Source of the DNA: Thermaceae bacterium
GTDB lineage: Bacteria; Deinococcota; Deinococci; Deinococcales; Marinithermaceae
Assembly (NCBI GenBank): GCA_027023345.1
Contig: JALVVO010000002.1
Coordinates: 1 to 5,202, forward strand
Length of the DNA stretch: 5,202 bases
Reading direction: 5' to 3'
Shown: positions 1-4,698 of the stretch, piece by piece
How the letters are laid out: each line of letters begins with the position of its first letter
Numbering within the stretch: position 1 is the first letter of the stretch
Translations under genes and position numbers: made by a program
The notes under the pieces: model-generated
The model's input: only the letters and a program-made list of their open reading frames with translations
Told to the model about the DNA's origin: nothing
Databases searched by the model: none

Positions 1-741
1 CGCTTCCGGCTGGAGGAGGCCCTATTGCGCCGCTTTGGCCTTGCCGGCGCGGTGGTCGCTGAGGGGGAGCGGGACCTCGGCCCGGCGGCGGCGGAGTTCC
101 TGGCCCGGGAGCTCGCCCCCGGGTGCCGCCTGGGCCTCGGCTGGAGCACCACCGTCCGGCGCATGGCCCCCTACCTCTACGCCCCCCGGGGCCCCCTGGG
201 CGGGGAGGTGGTCGAGCTGGTGGGGAGCTTCCTCGGGCAGGAGAACCCCTACTCGATCAGCGCCCGGGCGGCCGAGGCGCTGGGCTGCCGGCTGGTGCCG
301 CTTCCCGCCCCGGTCCTGCTCTCCAACCCGAGGGCCCTCGCCGCCCTGCTCGAGGAGCCGGGGATTCGGCGGGGCCTGGAGGCGGCCCGGGAGACCCGGC
401 TCGCGGTGGTGGGCGTGGGCCGGCTCGACCCCGAGGGGACGCTGGTCAAGACCGGCATGCTCACCCGCGAGGAGGCCGAGCGGCTCCGCCAGGAGGGGGC
501 GGTTGGCGACGTGCTGATGCGCTTCTTCGACGCCAGCGGCCGTCCCCTTGCGACCTCGCTGGACGAGCGCGTCTTGGCCCTGGGCTGGGAGGATTTTCTG
601 CGCATCCCCCGGCGGGTGGCGGTGGCCGCCGGTCCGGCCAAGGTGCCGGTCCTTCGGGCCGCGCTCGCTGGCGGGCTTTTCACCGACCTCGTTACCGACG
701 CCGCCACCGCCCGCGCCCTGCTCGAAGAAGGGGCGACCTAG
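1..741 (+). CDS. SorC/DeoR-family sugar-binding transcriptional regulator, C-terminal effector domain (5' partial)
   Basis: Reading frame 1 is open from the first base to TAG at 739-741, giving 246 visible residues. It continues upstream of the window, so the in-frame TTG at 25 is not the real start. The visible part is the SorC-type sugar-binding domain, which has a NagB-like Rossmann fold. A leading helix with LEEALLRRFGL precedes GLGWSTT (about residues 45-51), the phosphate/sugar loop. Then come GVGRLDP (about 138-144), a T-L-V-K-T-G-M-L-T stretch, GAVGDVLMRFFD, and the ending IPRRVAVAAG...KVPVLRAAL, G-L-F-T-D-L-V-T-D-A-A-T-A-R-A-L-L. These are the family's conserved blocks in order. Full-length members are about 310-320 residues, so roughly 70 residues carrying the helix-turn-helix are missing to the left. 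Family members sense phosphorylated sugars and control nearby catabolic genes. The effector and target here cannot be told. The gene runs opposite to the amino-sugar operon, and nothing ties the two together. Confidence 0.9.
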   Translation, partial: RFRLEEALLRRFGLAGAVVAEGERDLGPAAAEFLARELAPGCRLGLGWSTTVRRMAPYLYAPRGPLGGEVVELVGSFLGQENPYSISARAAEALGCRLVPLPAPVLLSNPRALAALLEEPGIRRGLEAARETRLAVVGVGRLDPEGTLVKTGMLTREEAERLRQEGAVGDVLMRFFDASGRPLATSLDERVLALGWEDFLRIPRRVAVAAGPAKVPVLRAALAGGLFTDLVTDAATARALLEEGAT

Positions 742-744
742 GTC
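735..744. repeat. Perfect 10-bp palindrome GACCTAGGTC over the regulator stop codon
   Basis: GACCTAGGTC reads the same on both strands and contains the TAG stop (739-741) of the SorC-type regulator. As DNA it could be half of a dimeric protein site. As RNA it has no loop, so it would make a poor terminator. Palindromes of this length occur by chance in GC-rich DNA, so function is only a possibility. Confidence 0.25.
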
Positions 745-779
745 CCGGGGCGTCGCTCTAGCCTTCATCAGTCCTTCAA

Positions 780-851
780 CCTTCCTTCCCCCACCCTTCA
801 GCCCCCGGGGCGGAGACTCTAGGTAGCCCGGAAGGGCGGATGGAAGGAAGG
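780..851 (+). promoter_or_regulatory. Leader hairpin that could sequester the ribosome binding site of the ferritin-like gene
   Basis: CCTTCCTTCC (780-789) is the exact reverse complement of GGAAGGAAGG (842-851), giving a 10-bp perfect stem. The right arm is the purine-rich SD region directly before the ATG at 854. Inside it, after a small internal loop, CCCTTC (794-799) pairs with GAAGGG (831-836) for 6 bp. Within that, GGGC (808-811) can pair with GCCC (826-829). The three nested stems would form one long imperfect hairpin that hides the SD. This pairing was found by eye. Whether the RNA starts upstream of 780 and whether the fold regulates translation are inferences. No U-tract follows the right arm, which argues against an intrinsic terminator. 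Confidence 0.5.
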
Positions 852-853
852 AA

Positions 854-1471
854 ATGAAAAGGAACCGGATCATGCTCACGATCGTGGCAGTGCTCGGCGC
901 TTTCGGACTGGCTTTGGCGGCCCCTAGGGCCACGGGAACGCTTTCCGAAGCGGCCAAGGAGGCGGTGCTCGAGGCCCTTACCGGCCCCGAGGGCGAGTAC
1001 GCGGCCTACGCGATGTACACCGCGGTCATCGAGAAGTTCGGCGAGGTGGAGCCCTACGTCTCGATCCGCGAGGCCGAGGCCCGGCATATCGAGGCCCTGA
1101 AGCGGCTCCTCGACCGCTACGGCGTGGCCTACCCGGAGGAAAACCCCTACCTGGGCAAGGTGCCGGCGCCCGAGAGCCTCGAGGACGCGGCCCGCGCTTG
1201 GGCCGAGGGCGAGGTCAAGAACGTGGCGATGTACGACCGGCTGCTCGCTGCCGTGGCCGACTACCCGGACGCGGTGCGGGTCTTCGAGAACCTGCGCCGG
1301 GCCTCGAAGGAGATGCACCTGCCCGCCTTCCAGGCGGCGGCCGAGTCGGGCGGCACCCTGAGCCCCGAGCAGATGCAAGAACTCGGCATGAACCACGGCG
1401 GCCAGGGGCACGGTCCGGGCCACGGCCGGGGCGTGGGCCGCGGCCAGGGGATGGGCCACGGCCGGCGGTAA
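854..1471 (+). CDS. Exported ferritin-like DUF2202-type protein with Gly/His/Arg-rich tail
   Basis: The 205-residue protein starts at the ATG at 854 behind GGAAGGAAGG (842-851). Residues 1-23 look like a Sec signal peptide: basic MKRNR, a hydrophobic core at about 6-21, then ALAA before P24. Cleavage after A22 or A23 would place the protein outside the cytoplasmic membrane. Residues about 30-165 look like the four-helix ferritin-like domain of the DUF2202 group. Helix 1 carries E48 (E-x6-Y), helix 2 E75-A-R-H78, helix 3 E120, and helix 4 E153-M-H155 followed by LPAF. These Glu and His residues are the likely di-metal ligands, assigned by motif position rather than by an alignment. From N180 to R205 the tail is rich in Gly (12), His (4) and Arg (4), with Gly at every second residue from 185 to 203. 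The biochemical role of the family is poorly defined. Metal binding or oxidative-stress protection is a plausible inference. It stands alone between a regulator and a convergent operon, and its leader may fold over its own SD. Confidence 0.82.
   Translation: MKRNRIMLTIVAVLGAFGLALAAPRATGTLSEAAKEAVLEALTGPEGEYAAYAMYTAVIEKFGEVEPYVSIREAEARHIEALKRLLDRYGVAYPEENPYLGKVPAPESLEDAARAWAEGEVKNVAMYDRLLAAVADYPDAVRVFENLRRASKEMHLPAFQAAAESGGTLSPEQMQELGMNHGGQGHGPGHGRGVGRGQGMGHGRR
1417..1465 (+). repeat. In-frame 13-bp direct repeat in the Gly/His/Arg tail
   Basis: GGGCCACGGCCGG occurs at 1417-1429 and again at 1453-1465. The copies are 36 bases (12 codons) apart, so both encode Gly-His-Gly-Arg in the same frame. 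The segment is built from GGC-xxx codon pairs. It looks like a low-complexity coding tract that could expand or contract in 6-base steps without breaking the frame. Confidence 0.7.
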
Positions 1472-1490
1472 AGGAAAGAGCCCAAGATCC

Positions 1491-1517
1491 GCGGGCGGGG
1501 CAAGGCGCCCCGCCCGC
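1491..1517. terminator. GC-rich hairpin between convergent genes, probable bidirectional terminator
   Basis: GCGGGCGGGGC (1491-1501) pairs perfectly with GCCCCGCCCGC (1507-1517), giving an 11-bp stem with a 5-base loop. It lies 19 bases after the stop of the ferritin-like gene and 3 bases beyond the stop of the opposing deaminase gene. No clear T-tract follows on the + strand. On the - strand the bases beyond the stem include a modest CTTTCCTT. It may end transcription both ways or simply mark the 3' ends. Confidence 0.65.
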
Positions 1518-1520
1518 TCG

Positions 1521-2558
1521 CTAGAGCGTCCGGGTCACCTTGCGGAGGTTTCGGGGCCGGTCCGGGTCCTGCCCCCGGGCGAGGGCGAGCCGGGCGGCGT
1601 TCGGGTAGAAGGCCTGGATGAGGACGAGGGGGGCGGCGTAGGGGTGGGGCGCCTTGGGAACGAAAAGGGCCTCCCCCACGCCGGGCTCGGCCCCGGCCCA
1701 AAGGAGCAAAGCGCCCTTTTCCTGGAGGCTTGAAGCCACCTCGCGGACGCCGGGGAGGGCGGCGTCCTCGGGGGCGAGGACCAGCACCGGGAAGCCGGGC
1801 TCGACGAGGGCCACCGGTCCGTGCAGGAACTCGGCGGCAGAAAACCCCTCGGCGAAGAGCCCGGCGGTCTCCTTGAGCTTGAGGGCGGCCTCGAGGGCGC
1901 TCGCGTAGGCGAGGCCCCGGGAGAGGACGAAGGCGTGCTCGACCTCGGCGAAGGCCTCAACAAAGCGCGGCCACTCGGCCTGGCTCGCGCCGGCGAGCGC
2001 CTCGGGCAGGAGCCAAAGGGCTTCCCTAAGCGCCCCTTCCTCCGACCAGTGAGCACCTAGCTGGAAAAGCGCGGCAAGCTCGGCAAGGAAGGTCTTGGTG
2101 GCGGCGACCGCCTTTTCCTCGCCGGCGTGGAGGGGCAGGATCACCTCGGCGGCCTCGGCGAGGGGGGAGGCGGGGTCGTTGGTGACGGCGAGGGTCAGGG
2201 CTCCCCTCTTCCGGGCGGCGCGGGCCGCCTCCACGAGGTCCGGGCTCTTCCCCGACTGGCTGATGAACACCCCTAGCGCCCCGGCAAGCGAAAGCCCCGC
2301 CCGGTAGACGCCGGCAAGGCTCGGGGGAAACGAGCCGGTATAGACCCCGCCGGTAAGGCCGAGGAGGTATTGGGCGTAGGTGGCGGCGTGGTCCGAGCTT
2401 CCCCGGGCCACGGTGAAGGCAAAAGTGGGCGGGCGCTGGCGCAAAAAGCGGGCGAGGTCCCGGGCCTCGGGTTCGTTCTCCTTAAAAAGCCGCTCGACGA
2501 CCGCGGGGGCCTCGAGCGCCTCAACGAGCATCCACGGGGGGAACGCGCCTTCCCTCAA
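1521..2558 (-). CDS. GlmS-like two-SIS-domain glucosamine-6-phosphate deaminase (NagB-II type)
   Basis: The 345-residue protein corresponds to the isomerase half of GlmS without a glutaminase domain. SIS domain 1 (about 40-180) has ARGSSDHA (51-58), the SQSGKSPD loop (100-107) and EEKAVAATKTF (147-157). SIS domain 2 (about 200-335) has ALKLKETAG with E230, SAAEFLHGP with H246, and the terminal DRPRNLRKVTRTL with K340. By position these match E. coli GlmS E488, H504 and K603 (ring opening and isomerisation). Such proteins beside nagA convert glucosamine-6-phosphate to fructose-6-phosphate plus ammonia, the last step of GlcNAc catabolism. The start is TTG at 2558, because GGAGGAGGT lies 5 bases upstream. 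An in-frame ATG at 2531 (M10) lacks an SD. The gene overlaps the end of nagA by 38 bases, so translation is probably coupled. An AgaS-type galactosamine-6-P deaminase is the main alternative, but the neighbours favour glucosamine. Confidence 0.87.
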   Translation of the reverse strand: MREGAFPPWMLVEALEAPAVVERLFKENEPEARDLARFLRQRPPTFAFTVARGSSDHAATYAQYLLGLTGGVYTGSFPPSLAGVYRAGLSLAGALGVFISQSGKSPDLVEAARAARKRGALTLAVTNDPASPLAEAAEVILPLHAGEEKAVAATKTFLAELAALFQLGAHWSEEGALREALWLLPEALAGASQAEWPRFVEAFAEVEHAFVLSRGLAYASALEAALKLKETAGLFAEGFSAAEFLHGPVALVEPGFPVLVLAPEDAALPGVREVASSLQEKGALLLWAGAEPGVGEALFVPKAPHPYAAPLVLIQAFYPNAARLALARGQDPDRPRNLRKVTRTL

Positions 2559-3615
2559 CGTAGACCTCCTCCACGTTTAGGTTTTCGTCGAGGACGACGA
2601 TGTCGGCACGGTAGCCGGTCCTTAGCTCGCCCCGGTCCTTTAGGCCTAGGTAGCGGGCGGGGAGCTTCGAGAGCCGGCTTGCGGCCTCGGGGAGCAGAAG
2701 CCCCCAGGCGACGAGGTTTTTGAGCGCCCGGTCGAGGGTGAGCGTGCTCCCGGCCAGGGTGCCGTCCTCGAGGTAGACCCCCTCGCCCCGCTTTGCCACC
2801 CGGTAGCGGCCGAGGGGGTAGGGGCCGTCCGGCATCCCCGCCGCCGCCACCGCGTCGGTGACCACGTAGGCCCCGGGCACGTTCTTGAAAAGGAGCCTTG
2901 CGGCCTCGGGGGCGACGTGGAGGCCGTCGGCGATGAGCTCGGCGAAGCGGGCAAAGAGGAGCCCCGCCCCCACCACCCCGGGGGCGCGGTGGTGGAGGCC
3001 GGTCATGGCGTTAAAGAAGTGGGTAAAGCCGGCCGCGCCCGCCTCGAGGGCCGCCCGGGCGTCCTCGAAGGTGCCATTGGTGTGGCCGATCTGTGCCCTG
3101 ACCCCCCGCGCCTTCAAAAGCCGGACGAGCTCGAGCCCCCCCGGGACTTCAGGGGCGAGCGTGACCACCCGCACCCGGGTGAGCTCGAGCAGCGCCTCGA
3201 CCTCGTCGAACCCGGGCGGCCGAGCGTAGGGGGGCTGGGCGCCGAGCTTCTTCGGGCTGATCCAGGGGCCCTCGAGGTGGGCGCCCAGCACCCGGGCCTC
3301 CCCCGCTTCGGGACGGGCGCGTACCGCCTCGATGCCGGAAAGGGCCCTCTTCAGGTCCTCAAACGGCGCGGTGACGGTGGTGGCGAGAAGGGTGGTGGTG
3401 CCGTGGGAGGCGTGGAAGCGGGCGAGCTGCCGCACCGCTTCTTCCCCCTCCATGGCGTCGGCGCCGGCCCCGCCGTGAACGTGGAGGTCGATGAAGCCGG
3501 GGAGCACGTACCGGAGGGGCGCCTCCCCCGGGAAAAACCCCTCGATCCGCTCGCCGAAGACGAGCCTCCCCGAGCGGAGCCCCTCGGGGGTGAGCACCTG
3601 GCCCGAAAGCTTCAC
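2521..3615 (-). CDS. nagA: N-acetylglucosamine-6-phosphate deacetylase NagA
   Basis: The 364-residue amidohydrolase-fold enzyme removes acetate from GlcNAc-6-phosphate to give glucosamine-6-phosphate in the cytoplasm. Motifs in order are PGFIDLHVHGG (39-49, with H45 and H47), HLEGPW (113-118, E115), IGHTNGT (176-182, H178), THFFNAM (198-204, H199), H-R-A-P-G with R210, ADGLHV (229-234, H233), VTDAV (252-256, D254) and GTLAGSTLTL (285-294). By spacing these match E. coli NagA E131, H195, H216, R227, H251 and catalytic D273. The H-x-H pair, absent in E. coli, suggests a two-metal centre like that of B. subtilis NagA. One oddity is Q127, which occupies the place of E. coli His143 (KKLGAQ against KKGTH). 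Length is near normal (about 380). The GTG start at 3615 directly follows the anmK stop, with SD GAGGAGGGG just upstream. The product feeds the overlapping deaminase gene. Confidence 0.95.
   Translation of the reverse strand: MKLSGQVLTPEGLRSGRLVFGERIEGFFPGEAPLRYVLPGFIDLHVHGGAGADAMEGEEAVRQLARFHASHGTTTLLATTVTAPFEDLKRALSGIEAVRARPEAGEARVLGAHLEGPWISPKKLGAQPPYARPPGFDEVEALLELTRVRVVTLAPEVPGGLELVRLLKARGVRAQIGHTNGTFEDARAALEAGAAGFTHFFNAMTGLHHRAPGVVGAGLLFARFAELIADGLHVAPEAARLLFKNVPGAYVVTDAVAAAGMPDGPYPLGRYRVAKRGEGVYLEDGTLAGSTLTLDRALKNLVAWGLLLPEAASRLSKLPARYLGLKDRGELRTGYRADIVVLDENLNVEEVYVEGRRVPPVDAR
2564..2572 (-). promoter_or_regulatory. Strong Shine-Dalgarno that fixes the TTG start of the deaminase
   Basis: On the - strand GGAGGAGGT lies 5 bases before TTG (2558-2556) and sits inside the last codons of nagA. 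It supports TTG over the downstream ATG at 2531, which is preceded by a C-rich stretch with no SD. Confidence 0.75.
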
Positions 3616-4698
3616 CTAGATCCCCTCCTCGCCGGGCAGGACCACCTTGCCCGCCACCGCCGCCCGCCGCGCCCCCGTGGCCTGGGGCAGGACGTTCGGG
3701 AGCCCGAGCCAGCGCAGGTAGCCGAGCAGGGCGAAGGCTAGGGGCTCGCGGACGCTCTCGTCGAGCCCGGTGGCTTCTCCGAAGGTGCGCACGGGCACCG
3801 GCAAAAGCTCTTTGAGGTGCGCCATGAGCACCGGGTTCTTCGCGCCCCCGCCGGCGACCCAGAGCTCGTCGAGCCCGCGGGGGAGCACGAAGCGCTCGAT
3901 CGCCCGGGCGATTCCCTCGGCCACGAACCGGGTCACGGTCGCGACCAGGTCGGCGCCCGAAAGCGCCCGCACCCCGGGCAGGGCCTCAAGCCGCCAGACC
4001 TCCCGGCCGGTGGACTTGGGCGGCGGGCGGTCGAAGTAAGGGTGGGCGAGCCAGTAGGCCACCTGGGAGGCCAGCACCTGCCCCTCCCGGGCGAGGCGCC
4101 CGTCCTCGTCCATGGGGAGGCCGAGCCGTTCCGCCGCCTCGTCGATGAGGGCGTTTCCGGGGCCGGTGTCGAAGGCGAGGACGCCCTTTTCGTCGCGCCC
4201 GGGGAGGTAGGTGACGTTGGCGATGCCGCCGATATTCAAGATCGCCCGGCGCACCCCCTGCTCGCCGAAGAGGAGGAGGTCGGGGTAGGGCACGAGCGGC
4301 GCCCCCTCTCCGCCGGCGGCGAGGTCGGAGGGGCGCAGGTCGGCGACCACCGGCACCCCGAGCGCCTCGGCTAGGTAGGCCGCCTCCCCGAGCTGCAGGG
4401 TCGCCTGGGGCGGCTCGTGCCAGACGGTCTGGCCGGCGAGGGTGGCGAGGTCGGCCTCGAGCCCCTCGGCGGCCTCGGCGAAGAAGCGGCCGAGGTCGTG
4501 GTGGAGGAGGGCGAGCTCCCGGGTTCCCGCCTCGCCCCGCATCGCCTTCAAAACCCGGCGCCGGAGCTCGGGCGGGTAGGGGCGGTGACGGTGGTCGAGG
4601 AACTGCCAGCTCACCTCCGGCGGGCGGCCGCCGAAGGCCACCCGCACCAGGTCCACGCCGTCGGCGCTGGTGCCGCTCATCAGGCCCAGGACCCGCAC
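3616..4698 (-). CDS. anmK: Anhydro-N-acetylmuramic acid kinase AnmK
   Basis: The 360-residue protein (E. coli AnmK is 369) belongs to the ASKHA kinase fold. AnmK uses ATP and water to open the 1,6-anhydro ring of anhydro-MurNAc and phosphorylate it, giving MurNAc-6-phosphate from recycled peptidoglycan. Motifs seen are the N-terminal GLMSGTSADGVD (5-16), GQTVWHEPP (89-97), TLQLGE (100-105), VVADLRPSDLAAGGEGAPLVP (117-137), NIGGIANVT (155-163), FDTGPGN (176-182, with D177 at the catalytic aspartate position), HPYFDRPPPKSTGRE (219-233) and VAGGGAKNP (281-289). All key blocks are present, so the enzyme looks intact. The GTG start at 4698 follows directly on the TAG of the GntR regulator gene, with SD GAGGAG 7 bases upstream. 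Sitting upstream of nagA, it supplies the MurNAc branch of amino-sugar recycling. The MurQ etherase needed between AnmK and NagA is not in the window. Confidence 0.95.
   Translation of the reverse strand: MRVLGLMSGTSADGVDLVRVAFGGRPPEVSWQFLDHRHRPYPPELRRRVLKAMRGEAGTRELALLHHDLGRFFAEAAEGLEADLATLAGQTVWHEPPQATLQLGEAAYLAEALGVPVVADLRPSDLAAGGEGAPLVPYPDLLLFGEQGVRRAILNIGGIANVTYLPGRDEKGVLAFDTGPGNALIDEAAERLGLPMDEDGRLAREGQVLASQVAYWLAHPYFDRPPPKSTGREVWRLEALPGVRALSGADLVATVTRFVAEGIARAIERFVLPRGLDELWVAGGGAKNPVLMAHLKELLPVPVRTFGEATGLDESVREPLAFALLGYLRWLGLPNVLPQATGARRAAVAGKVVLPGEEGI
3622..3630 (-). promoter_or_regulatory. Shine-Dalgarno for nagA inside the end of anmK
   Basis: GAGGAGGGG on the - strand lies in the last codons of anmK (encoding part of E-E-G-I), about 6-8 bases before the nagA GTG at 3615. 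It supports a GTG start that abuts the previous stop. Confidence 0.7.

Noticed and set aside
735..744. DasR/NagR operator
   Set aside because: The known core is GGTCTAGACC. The halves here are reversed, and the site is far from the amino-sugar operon promoter, so I do not call it.
742..853. Sigma-70 type promoter for the ferritin-like gene
   Set aside because: I see no convincing -35/-10 pair. TAG-containing stretches near 759 and 820 are too weak to call by eye.
22..957. Long open frame on the - strand opposite the SorC-type regulator and the start of the ferritin-like gene
   Set aside because: It crosses two real genes and their gap on the other strand, has Pro/Gly/Arg-rich shadow composition and no recognisable domain.
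1391..1468. CRISPR or tandem-repeat array
   Set aside because: The repetition follows the coding frame of a Gly-X tail, and there are no regular spacers.
1521..2558. Could the SIS protein be the missing MurQ etherase?
   Set aside because: MurQ has a single SIS domain with different motifs. This protein has two SIS domains, the GlmS-type ALKLKE and LHGP motifs and the terminal RNLRKVT, so it is a GlmS/NagB-II-type enzyme.
2917..3741. Long open frame on the + strand opposite nagA and anmK
   Set aside because: It is antisense to two clearly recognised genes, is low in complexity (Gly, Pro, Arg, Glu), matches no family I know, and is expected from GC-rich codon use leaving the opposite frame open.
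3616..4698. Loss of function in AnmK from A12 in SGTSADGVD
   Set aside because: This position varies (Leu, Met, Ala) in the family, and all catalytic blocks are intact.
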